NCBI GenBank assembly: GCA_023382975.1 | Contig: JAHDXO010000013.1 | Location: forward strand, 106,946-170,945 | DNA from: Pirellulaceae bacterium | GTDB lineage: Bacteria > Planctomycetota > Planctomycetia > Pirellulales > Pirellulaceae | Direction of reading: 5' to 3' | DNA: 64,000 bases | Shown here: piece by piece, positions 25,136 through 33,124 of the stretch | Numbering within the stretch: position 1 is the stretch's first letter | How the letters are laid out: the number at the start of each line of letters is the position of its first letter | Position numbers and translations under genes: made by a program | The notes under the pieces: generated by a model | What the model saw: only the letters and a program-made list of their open reading frames with translations | Database searches by the model: none | Told to the model about the DNA's origin: nothing

Positions 25136-27393
25136 CGGAACTCGCAGACCCGCGTGCGGCAATCAGCACGGCTGCCGAAGACCGGTTCGTCGAGTTGTTC
25201 GCGGAGGCGTTCGGCGTAGAGAGGGTGCAATTGCTGAGCCCCGAGCACCCGGTGCAGGACATCTACGGTGCGACGCGTTTCGTCGATTTCGCCATCCGCA
25301 CGCCAGCCCAGCGAGTCGCTTTCGAGATCGACGGCTTGGTCTGGCACCACCCCGAAGTGATCAGTATCGCCAAGTTCGAAGACGACCTGCTGCGGCAGAA
25401 CAGTCTGATCCACGACGCCTGGCGCGTGTACCGCTGGACCGACCGGCAACTGGCCGAAGACGGCGAAAGAGTCAAGGAGCAACTGATCCTGTTCCTCGGC
25501 GCAGTCCCCGGCCTGCTGGCGATGAACGACTTCCTGCCCAAGCAGCGCGGCGAGGTGGTGCCGCTGGAGTTGCGCCGCCATCAGCATGAAGCGCTCGAAG
25601 CGCTGCAACGCCTGCGGGCCGAAGGCAAGACGATCGCCCTGCTGACCCATGCCACGGGAACCGGAAAAACGATCGTCGCGATCGAGGACGCCAAACGACT
25701 GGGCGGCCGGACTTTGTTCCTTGGACACCGCAAGAATCTCGTGCGACAGGCCGCTCGGCGACTGCGGGAATTCTGGTCTGAGAAACCCGTCGGCGTCTTC
25801 ATGGGCCGCCAGCGAGAAGTCGCCGCGTTCAACGTGGCGGGCTCGATCCAGAGCGTCGCGGAAAACCTGCACTTGTTCGCTCCGGACGCATTTCGATACT
25901 TGGTGATCGACGAAGCACATCACGCGACGGCCGACACGTATCGCGCGATCCTCGCCCACTTCCAACCGGACTTCATCCTGGGCCTGACGGCCACCCCGGA
26001 GCGGGCCGACGGCGAATCGGTGCTGCAGATCTTCCGCGACTCCGCGCACCGCCTTTCGCTGGAAGAAGCGGTGAGACTCGGCGAACTCGTGCCCATTCGC
26101 TGTCTGCGCGTCGAGACGAACGTCGATTTGAGCCGCGTTCGGTTCAACGGCGTGCAATACAATCGCTGGGATATCGACGAACGGGTTGTCGTTTCGTCTC
26201 GCGATCAACTGATTGTGGACACCTATCGTGGCCATGTGCCCGGCCGCAAGGCAGTGGCGTTTTGCGTGAACGTCCGGCATGGGGAAGAATTGGCTCGGCG
26301 GTTCCGGGATGAAGGTTTTCCGGCGGAGTCCGTCTCCGGCAGTATGTCCGAGGCAAAACGGCAAGAGATCCTGGACCGTTTCGAGCGCGGTCAGATCAGC
26401 ATCCTGTGTGCGTGCGATGTGTTGAACGAAGGCTGGGATTGCCCCAGCATCGAAGTCTTGATGATGGCCCGGCCCACGCTCTCGAAGGTGTTGTATCTCC
26501 AGCAACTGGGACGCGGCACCCGCAAGGCACCCGGCAAAGAATGCTCGATCGTCATTGACTTTGTGGACAACGCCACACGCTATAACGCGCCGCTGACGCT
26601 GCACCGCGTGGTCGCGAAAAACCGCTACCGGCCCGGCGGTTTGGTGCTTGCGACCGACGCCTTGTTGGCGGCCGAGGAACAGGCATTGGAGCGGGGCGAA
26701 TCGCCGACTCAAAGTATTGAGATCGGACTGTGGGTTCGACAGTTCCACGAGATCGACATCTTCAACTGGCAAGACGTCGTGGCCGACATGATCACGCTGA
26801 GCGAACTGGAGGTCGAACTGGCCGTCGCCGAAGGCTTCCTGCGGCGCAAAGTGGAAACGGGCGAACTGCAACCCGACCACACACTGGAACTCGGCCAAAA
26901 GGTCTACCACTACTTCGACCGCGAACGCATCGAGGCAATCCGTGCCCGATTCAACCTGACGCCGGTTGACGACACGACGATCAAGCGTTTGTTCCTGGAC
27001 TACTGCCGCGAGATGGACATGGCCGCCTCGTACAAGCCGGTCCTGTTGCTCGCCATCCTGGACAGCGTCGACAACCGCGGCAAGGCACCGGTGGACGAGG
27101 TTGTCGCGATTTTCCGCAAGTTCTACGAGGACCGCGCGAGCGCTGGCTTGCCAGTCGAAAAGTCGAATGTCCGGATGGCCAAGGTCGGCGAGTTGGATGA
27201 CGCCGACGTCCGACGCGTGATGCTCGGCATGCCATTCGAGAAGTTCGAACGCCGCCGGTACTTGAAATACGATCGCGATGTGGCCAACCTACGAATCGCG
27301 CCGAACCTTTGGAAGCAGTTGAAAAAGAAGGACTTGGCCGACCTCCGCCGCGTCTGTGAAGAAAGCATCGCGAAGTACTATGAACGAGTATGA
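25132..27393 (+). CDS. SF2 DEAH helicase with N-terminal nuclease-like and C-terminal extension domains
   Basis: A 753-aa protein; GGAGG lies 9 nt before ATG 25132. Residues of about 15-110 look like a DUF559/PD-(D/E)xK-type domain (VDFAIRTPAQRVAFEIDG). The helicase core has motif I THATGTGKT (about 171-179), DEAH (about 260), LTATP (about 284) and motif VI QQLGRGTRK (about 458). The C-terminus (from about 625) has YKPVLLLAILDS, echoing the HKPLLLLVIL of the SBD-HNH protein two genes downstream. It overlaps the HIT gene by 14 nt. By position it may be the DNA-translocating part of a restriction arm for the neighbouring Dnd system; this is inference. Confidence 0.85.
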   Translation: MTELADPRAAISTAAEDRFVELFAEAFGVERVQLLSPEHPVQDIYGATRFVDFAIRTPAQRVAFEIDGLVWHHPEVISIAKFEDDLLRQNSLIHDAWRVYRWTDRQLAEDGERVKEQLILFLGAVPGLLAMNDFLPKQRGEVVPLELRRHQHEALEALQRLRAEGKTIALLTHATGTGKTIVAIEDAKRLGGRTLFLGHRKNLVRQAARRLREFWSEKPVGVFMGRQREVAAFNVAGSIQSVAENLHLFAPDAFRYLVIDEAHHATADTYRAILAHFQPDFILGLTATPERADGESVLQIFRDSAHRLSLEEAVRLGELVPIRCLRVETNVDLSRVRFNGVQYNRWDIDERVVVSSRDQLIVDTYRGHVPGRKAVAFCVNVRHGEELARRFRDEGFPAESVSGSMSEAKRQEILDRFERGQISILCACDVLNEGWDCPSIEVLMMARPTLSKVLYLQQLGRGTRKAPGKECSIVIDFVDNATRYNAPLTLHRVVAKNRYRPGGLVLATDALLAAEEQALERGESPTQSIEIGLWVRQFHEIDIFNWQDVVADMITLSELEVELAVAEGFLRRKVETGELQPDHTLELGQKVYHYFDRERIEAIRARFNLTPVDDTTIKRLFLDYCREMDMAASYKPVLLLAILDSVDNRGKAPVDEVVAIFRKFYEDRASAGLPVEKSNVRMAKVGELDDADVRRVMLGMPFEKFERRRYLKYDRDVANLRIAPNLWKQLKKKDLADLRRVCEESIAKYYERV

Positions 27394-27793
27394 AAACGGC
27401 TGTCCGTTCTGTGATCTACGGCCCGATCGAATCATCGCCGAGAACGGCTTGGCGTTTGCCCTGCTGGACAAGTACCCCGTCAGCCCTGGCCACCTGCTCG
27501 TCTGCCCCCGGCGGCATGTCGCTTCCTTTTTTGATTTGACCCTTGCGGAGATGACGGCGATCTTCGACTTGGTTCGCGAAGCAAGATCCCGTTGCGACGT
27601 CGAATTTCGACCTGCCGGGTACAATGTCGGCGCCAACGTCGGCCACGCTGCCGGACAGACCGTGATGCACGTTCACGTCCACCTGATCCCCAGGTATGAT
27701 GGCGATGTACAAGACCCGACCGGCGGCGTGCGGAATGTGATCCCCGGCAAAGGCAACTATCTGGGATTCGGCGTTGCTGAACCAACGCCCTGA
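27380..27793 (+). CDS. HIT-family nucleotide hydrolase
   Basis: A 137-aa protein from ATG 27380, inside the 3' end of the helicase gene. CPFC near the N-terminus, 'GHLLVCPRRHV' and the catalytic triad HVHVHLIPR (about residues 95-103) define a HIT-type hydrolase, which usually cleaves dinucleoside polyphosphates or nucleotidyl conjugates. Its overlap with the helicase, and a deletion scar that kept exactly this pair's ends (22614-22806), show that the two travel as a unit. A role in nucleotide signalling in defence is speculation. Confidence 0.88.
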   Translation: MNEYENGCPFCDLRPDRIIAENGLAFALLDKYPVSPGHLLVCPRRHVASFFDLTLAEMTAIFDLVREARSRCDVEFRPAGYNVGANVGHAAGQTVMHVHVHLIPRYDGDVQDPTGGVRNVIPGKGNYLGFGVAEPTP

Positions 27794-27828
27794 AAGCGGA
27801 CAAGAGAAGCGAATCACGGAGGACCGCG

Positions 27829-28734
27829 ATGACAGCCTCTTCGGCTTGGCTCCATCAGCTTGCCCATCTCAATTTCTATCGAGCCAGACACGGACGCGCA
27901 CCTCATAAGCCACTGTTGCTGCTTGTCATCCTGGAGCTTGCAGAAAAAGGTGAACTGCCGAGCGACACCCTCGTGCTCACGGCAGAGTTGGCTTATCGCT
28001 TCGACACCTATTGGATCGTGGTCCGGCATCGTCGTACGCAACCGCCTGACGTGAGGATGCCTTTTCACCATCTGACGAATGACCGCGTGTGGACGGCCTT
28101 CACCGCCGACGGCTCCAAATCGCTTCATCGAACGGTTACCACGCACGTCCAGTTGAATCCCGAATTCGTGGCGTGCGTCTGCGACCCCGCCTTCCGCGAA
28201 CAAGCACGGAGAATCTTGGTGGCGACCTATTTCGAACCCGCCGAACGCAACGCGCTGTATCATCTGCTTGGCATGGCGGTGCCAAGCGACGACGAGATCG
28301 CGCGGGACGCCAGTTTCGAGTCGCCGGACGACGCGCGGTTGGCCGGCCGGGAAGGTCGCTTTCGGCTGGAGGTCGTGCCAACCTACAACTATACGTGTGC
28401 CTTGACCGGGTATCGGGTTACGACCATCGGTCAAGGCACAATCGTCGACGCGGCCCACATCCACGAGTTCTCCGACTCGCGGAACAACGACCCCAAGAAC
28501 GGGATGGCCTTGTGCAAGAACGCCCACTGGCTGTTCGACGCGGGGCTGTGGTCGGTTCAGGATGATTATCGGATCATTGTCGCCGTGGATGCGTTTTCCG
28601 AAAATAGCCCTGACCAAAAGCCGCTCGCCGAATACCACGGCAGCCGCCTCCGACTGCCCAACGACCAATCGCTGTGGCCGGACCCCAAGCATCTTGCCTG
28701 GCACCGCAAGCACAAATTCCTGGGCGCAGCTTGA
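27829..28734 (+). CDS. Predicted phosphorothioated-DNA-binding HNH restriction endonuclease
   Basis: A 301-aa protein. The N-terminal part (about residues 17-95: GRAPHKPLLLLVILELAEKG, MPFHHLTNDRVWTAF) matches the SBD sulfur-binding fold of McrA-type phosphorothioate-dependent nucleases as I remember it. The C-terminal part is an HNH domain (about 187-245: CALTGYRV, VDAAHIHEFSDSRNNDPKNG, LCKNAHWLFDAGLW). It stands 35 bp after the HIT gene and its stop abuts the stop of dndB with no gap. A modification-dependent nuclease beside its own modification system would be toxic unless it is regulated or of reversed specificity. Confidence 0.8.
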   Translation: MTASSAWLHQLAHLNFYRARHGRAPHKPLLLLVILELAEKGELPSDTLVLTAELAYRFDTYWIVVRHRRTQPPDVRMPFHHLTNDRVWTAFTADGSKSLHRTVTTHVQLNPEFVACVCDPAFREQARRILVATYFEPAERNALYHLLGMAVPSDDEIARDASFESPDDARLAGREGRFRLEVVPTYNYTCALTGYRVTTIGQGTIVDAAHIHEFSDSRNNDPKNGMALCKNAHWLFDAGLWSVQDDYRIIVAVDAFSENSPDQKPLAEYHGSRLRLPNDQSLWPDPKHLAWHRKHKFLGAA

Positions 28735-29832
28735 TCAACTGCGGCCTCGCTTCTTGAATTGACGTTCCAGTTCGTCTTCCTCTGCCGTGAGCGGCAGGCC
28801 GAGATGCTGCTTGATCGCGTTGGCCGTAAGCACCACGCAGCTGTTCGCCTTCGACAGCCGGCCCGCGATCATGGCTCGCCCTTCCCACAGCCGTGAATTG
28901 GCGCGCGACCAGTCTAAGCTCTTCAGTGCGCCCAACTTCTTGCGCCAGTCCTTGGGACTGCCGATCAGCAGGCCTTGCCCCACTCGCCCCAGCGATGCGA
29001 GAGCAATTCCATGGGCGTGAACAAATTGCCTCCGCAGATCGGCAGGGCTGATCTGCCCGGCAACGGCCTGTTGCCACGCCGGAATCTGTTTGGCGACTTC
29101 ATTCCAGAATATCGTGGCGATCCTCAGCTTCTCCTCGAACTTATCAGTGGGCTGCTCCGCCAGAAGGGCCTTCGTGGCTTGGTAGATCGCGCTCAACGTG
29201 AACAACTTGCGGGAACGATTCGAGATCGTTGTGCGAACCATCTCAACGTGGTCGCCGAAAACGTCTACCTTCCGAATCACGTCGCGCGCGAGGCGGGCGT
29301 ATTCATCCCGATCATCGTGCAGGATGCTCAGGGAGCGCGGCAACCGTCGTTCATGCCGCTTGAGGTCCGTGAACAGTTGCTCGCTTCGCCGGAAACCTGG
29401 GTCGACGAACAGCACGATTGCGATCGTCTCGTCGCCCAATTCGGGATGCTCTCGGACGGCCGCTTTCAGGCCCGCACATCGGTGCTGACCATCATGCACG
29501 ATGAGTCTGGCGGACATGGGGATCCGCAACTTGCCGCTGGAAATGGACGTGTGTTCCTCGTTGGACTCAAAAACAACATCGGTATCGACCGACGCGGTAA
29601 GAGCCCCAAATACATACGACCGCGGATTCCCGGTTACGTACTTGGCAATCTCCGGTATCCGAGCGCGGTTCAAGGCGCCCGGCGGCTGACGCTTGGCGGG
29701 GAAATCGCCGTCGGAATCGGGAAAAATTCGTGACAGCAGTCGCAGCGGGCACGCGGTCAGGTAATACGGACGGCTAGCCTGAAGGCCGCGAACTGCCGGC
29801 AACTCAAATTCGAAGGAGGTCATGGTAATCAT
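28735..29832 (-). CDS. dndB: DndB, DGQHR-domain regulator of DNA phosphorothioation
   Basis: A 365-aa protein. 'HDGQHRCAGL' is the DGQHR signature; 'RSEQLFTDLKRHERRLPRS' and 'NRSRKLFTLSAIYQATKALL' agree with DndB. DndB represses dnd genes and modulates phosphorothioate density and is not required for modification. ATG 29832 or 29823 could be the start; neither has a clear ribosome site. It is the second gene of a minus-strand dndA-dndB unit, 53 bp after dndA. Confidence 0.9.
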   Translation of the reverse strand: MITMTSFEFELPAVRGLQASRPYYLTACPLRLLSRIFPDSDGDFPAKRQPPGALNRARIPEIAKYVTGNPRSYVFGALTASVDTDVVFESNEEHTSISSGKLRIPMSARLIVHDGQHRCAGLKAAVREHPELGDETIAIVLFVDPGFRRSEQLFTDLKRHERRLPRSLSILHDDRDEYARLARDVIRKVDVFGDHVEMVRTTISNRSRKLFTLSAIYQATKALLAEQPTDKFEEKLRIATIFWNEVAKQIPAWQQAVAGQISPADLRRQFVHAHGIALASLGRVGQGLLIGSPKDWRKKLGALKSLDWSRANSRLWEGRAMIAGRLSKANSCVVLTANAIKQHLGLPLTAEEDELERQFKKRGRS

Positions 29833-29885
29833 CTGGAGTCAAAGAATTTGCGACGCCGCATTAGCGGGCCGCATTTTACCACAAA

Positions 29886-31025
29886 TCACCGGAGTCGGAG
29901 GACCGTGTCGCGGAGGGCGGCAGTCGGAATCTCCGTCACGCCTGGTCCCCAGGACAATCGAACCGCAGAGGCGATGATCTCCGGAGCCAATCCCATCGCC
30001 TCCAGTACATGGCTTGATCCGTAACGTTGGCTTGTGCATGCCGCCCCGTTGGAGACGGCCAATTCGTCCTGCAAGGCCATCACCAGCGCTTCACTATCCA
30101 CGCCGGGAAACGACACATTCAGCACGTGGGGTTGGCATCGCGACTCGTCGCCATTGATGCGGAATTCAGTGCCCTGCAGATCGGCGATCAACTGGGCTCG
30201 GACGCGTGCGGCAGCCACGCGACGCTCGGCGTGTTCCTGTCCGGCCAGTTCGGCCGCGAGCCCTAAGCCGACGATCAGGGGCACGGGGTGCGTGCCGGGT
30301 CGCAGGCCGCGTTCTTGGCCTCCGCCGAACATTAACGGTTCCAATGGAGACCGTTTGATTCCTCGCCGGCGAACGACAACTGCACCGATGCCTTGCGGAC
30401 CGTAGATTTTGTGACCGCTGATGGACAACAGATCGCAGCCCAGATGCCGTAGACAGTCCACCTCTTTACCGAATGTTTGGGCGGCGTCCGTGTGAAAGAA
30501 CGCGCCGCTTTCCTGAACAATTTCGGCGATTTCCCGGACCGGCTGTAGTACGCCCGTCTCGTTGTTGGCGTGCATGACCGACACCAGCAACGTGTTCGGC
30601 CTCAGCCGCTGGCGGATCGAATCGGGCTCGACGTATCCTGCTGCGGTGACCGGGGCTAACTCGATCTCGAAACCACGACGCGCCAACTGGGCAAGTGGCT
30701 CCAGGATCGCTTTGTGCTCGATGGCCGTCGCGAGAATGTGTCTTCGGCCGCTGCGCTGTCCGAAAGCGATGAGGCCGAAGACCACCAAGTTGTCGCTCTC
30801 GGTGGCTCCGCTGGTGAAGACAACCTCGTCTGGGGCTGCCCCGATGAGATCAGCCACCTGAGTGCGGGCCTTTTCGACGGCTTCCCTGCCCCGCCGCCCG
30901 TACACGTGCGTCCGGCTGCCAGCGTTGGTTGGCGGTCCGGCGTACCAGTCGTTCATCGCCGCAAGAACACGGGTGTCAAGCGGTGTGGTGGCGTTGTAGT
31001 CGAGGTATTTCGGCGTCACGGCCAT
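29886..31025 (-). CDS. dndA: DndA cysteine desulfurase
   Basis: A 379-aa PLP enzyme of the NifS/IscS class. 'YLDYNATTPLD' is the typical start, 'SISGHKIYGPQGIGA' holds the PLP lysine, and 'SNGAACTSQRYGSSHVL' the catalytic cysteine. It supplies sulfur to DndC for phosphorothioate synthesis. It is divergent from dndC across a gap of about 110 bp to the preferred dndC start. The context makes DndA more likely than a housekeeping IscS. Confidence 0.93.
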   Translation of the reverse strand: MAVTPKYLDYNATTPLDTRVLAAMNDWYAGPPTNAGSRTHVYGRRGREAVEKARTQVADLIGAAPDEVVFTSGATESDNLVVFGLIAFGQRSGRRHILATAIEHKAILEPLAQLARRGFEIELAPVTAAGYVEPDSIRQRLRPNTLLVSVMHANNETGVLQPVREIAEIVQESGAFFHTDAAQTFGKEVDCLRHLGCDLLSISGHKIYGPQGIGAVVVRRRGIKRSPLEPLMFGGGQERGLRPGTHPVPLIVGLGLAAELAGQEHAERRVAAARVRAQLIADLQGTEFRINGDESRCQPHVLNVSFPGVDSEALVMALQDELAVSNGAACTSQRYGSSHVLEAMGLAPEIIASAVRLSWGPGVTEIPTAALRDTVLRLR

Positions 31026-31033
31026 TCAGTCGC

Positions 31034-31061
31034 TTGACGGCTTACAGCGGGATGTTATAAG
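31034..31061 (+). promoter_or_regulatory. Candidate promoter of dndCDE
   Basis: TTGACG (31034-31039), 16-bp spacer, TATAAG (31056-31061). Transcription would begin near 31068, downstream of the ATG at 31063, which supports the dndC start at 31135. Confidence 0.5.
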
Positions 31062-31134
31062 TATGCATTTGGAAGTTACCTATCTCACTTCCACTCAAAT
31101 TTGTCAATTCCTGGAAGGGACGCTGGGTAGTGGA

Positions 31135-32667
31135 ATGTTTGAAGACGATCTTGCCAGACGATCAAAAGCTTCCGTCTTCTCAGCGCACGGAATGGCGGCT
31201 CGGGTCAGGGGCATCTGCGAGGAGATTCGCGAGCTTTACCTGTGGGACGAAGTCCCTTGGGTCGTGGGATACAGCGGCGGAAAGGACTCCAGCGCGGTCC
31301 TGCAATTGGTCTGGCTCGCCGTTCGCGAATTGCCGGCCGAGCAACGGCAGAAGCCGATCCATGTCATCTCGACGGATACGCTGGTCGAACAGCCCGTCGT
31401 CGCGGCCTGGGTGGAAGCGTCGCACGCGAAGATGCGCGAGGCGGCAGCCGAACAGCAGATGCCGATCACGCCGCACCGGCTGACGCCGGAAATCAGGGAT
31501 ACCTTCTGGGTCAACTTGATCGGCAAAGGCTATCCAGCGCCACGCAAGCTTTTTCGCTGGTGTACGAGCCGGATGAAGATCAATCCATCCAATGCGTTCA
31601 TCCGGAGCGTGATCCACCAGAGCGGCGAAGCGATTCTGGACTTGGGGACTCGCAAAGCCGAAAGCCAGCGGCGGGCGCTGAATATGGCGGAGCATGAAAA
31701 GCGCCGCGTGCGCGAGCGGTTGACGCCCAACGCGGCTCTGCCGAACTCGCGGGTCTACACGCCGATCGAGGACTGGACGAACGACGACGTGTGGCTGTTC
31801 CTGATGCAGGTGAAGAACCCGTGGGGCCATACGAACAAGTCGCTGCTGGGAATGTACCAGGGCGCGTCGGCCGACGGGGAGTGTCCGCTGGTGGTCGATA
31901 CGTCGACGCCCTCCTGCGGCAGCAGCTGCTTCGGGTGCTGGGTCTGTACGGTGGTGGATCAGGACCGGTCGATGGAGGCGATGATCAAAAACGACGACGA
32001 AAAACTGTGGATGACGCCGCTGCTGGAACTGCGCAACGAGTTGGGCGACTTTTCCAAGGACAAGCTACGGCGGGATTTCCGACGGATGAACGGACGGGTT
32101 CAGTTGTTCCATGACGGGGTCGTTCGGGGACCGTACGCGCGGGTCGCGCGGGAATACTGGCTGCGCCGCGTGCTCGCGGCCCAGCAGGAAGCCCGCCGCC
32201 TGGGCCCGCCCGAGTTCCAGAACCTGGAACTGATCTCGATGGACGAATTGCACGAGATCCGACGGATCTGGCTGTACGACAAACACGAGTTCCAGGACAG
32301 CCTGCCCCGGATCTACCACGAGGTGACGGGCAGCGAGTTTCCTCAAACGGCGGCCGATGATCGGCTGCTGCGATCCGAGGACTGGGAGATCCTGCGCGAA
32401 GTATGCGACGAGGACGAGGAGTTCTTCCAGTTGCAGGCCGGGTTGCTGGACATCGAACGCGAGTTCCGCGGGATGGCTCGACGATCGGGGATCTACGGAG
32501 CCCTGGAAGAACGTCTACGGGCGGGCCAATTCGCCAGCGAGGAGGAAGCGCTGGCCATCCGAACCGAGGAAGAACGCAAACGAGACGAGGCCGTTCGAAA
32601 GGATGCGCCCCAACTCCAGATTGCCGAGCTGCATCAGAAGACGCTATTTGAAGGGGAAGGTCAGTAG
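31135..32667 (+). CDS. dndC: DndC, PAPS-reductase-like ATP pyrophosphatase with Fe-S cluster
   Basis: A 510-aa protein from ATG 31135, close to the usual DndC length. An ATG at 31063 would add 24 residues but lies before the predicted transcription start. PP-loop SGGKDSS near residue 47; 'STDTLVEQP' and 'RWCTSRMKI' fit the PAPS-reductase fold; 'PSCGSSCFGCWVC' (about residues 259-271) is the 4Fe-4S cysteine cluster. DndC activates DNA phosphate and accepts sulfur from DndA. It heads dndC-dndD-dndE, but 457 bp of repeats separate it from dndD. Confidence 0.93.
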   Translation: MFEDDLARRSKASVFSAHGMAARVRGICEEIRELYLWDEVPWVVGYSGGKDSSAVLQLVWLAVRELPAEQRQKPIHVISTDTLVEQPVVAAWVEASHAKMREAAAEQQMPITPHRLTPEIRDTFWVNLIGKGYPAPRKLFRWCTSRMKINPSNAFIRSVIHQSGEAILDLGTRKAESQRRALNMAEHEKRRVRERLTPNAALPNSRVYTPIEDWTNDDVWLFLMQVKNPWGHTNKSLLGMYQGASADGECPLVVDTSTPSCGSSCFGCWVCTVVDQDRSMEAMIKNDDEKLWMTPLLELRNELGDFSKDKLRRDFRRMNGRVQLFHDGVVRGPYARVAREYWLRRVLAAQQEARRLGPPEFQNLELISMDELHEIRRIWLYDKHEFQDSLPRIYHEVTGSEFPQTAADDRLLRSEDWEILREVCDEDEEFFQLQAGLLDIEREFRGMARRSGIYGALEERLRAGQFASEEEALAIRTEEERKRDEAVRKDAPQLQIAELHQKTLFEGEGQ

Positions 32668-32784
32668 GCTGTGGTCAGTGGTCAGTGGTATCGCGCCGCG
32701 GTCCAAGAGCGATCCGCCAGGAATCAAACGCGGATGAACACGGACCAAGCGAGGGCGAGAGGTGCTGCGGTAAGAATCGCGACC

Positions 32785-32899
32785 GCCAACTGCCAACTGC
32801 CAACTGCCAACTGCCAACGGACAACGGACAACGGACAACGGACAACGGCCAACTGCCAACTGCCAACTGACAACTGACAACTGACAACTGACAACTGAC
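32785..32899. repeat. STRR tract (7-bp tandem repeats)
   Basis: About sixteen heptamers of the type caactgc, caacgga and caactga in blocks. Shorter tracts of the same kind occur at 32670-32688, 33063-33116 and 35147-35197 around dndD, and at the right window end. These short tandem repeats are frequent in planctomycetes and cyanobacteria; no function is assigned. Confidence 0.85.
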
Positions 32900-33064
32900 A
32901 TGATTCGATCACTCTCACGCGCGAAGCTCCAATCATTGCTTCCACCGAGCAAGCTCGGCGGGGAGCAAAAAACGTGGAGATTTGCCCCCTAGTGCAAAAT
33001 CACCGCACCACCGAGCAAGCTCGGCGGGGGCGAAGCCGGACGAAATGCGCAACTTCAAAGACTT
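32900..33064. repeat. Direct repeat flanking dndD, copy 1 (about 165 bp)
   Basis: Starts atgattcgatcactctcacg and is almost identical to 35309-35472. It contains two palindromes ccgagcaagctcgg (around 32945 and 33011) that form REP-like hairpins. No gene is present between 32668 and 33124. Confidence 0.88.
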
Positions 33065-33124
33065 CCAACTGACGACTGCCGACTGCCGACTGACAACTGC
33101 CAACTGACCACTGACAAGCGCCTC

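Noticed and set aside
32785..32899. Regular repeat array that could suggest CRISPR.
   Set aside because: Units are 7 bp and contiguous with no unique spacers; this is an STRR tract.
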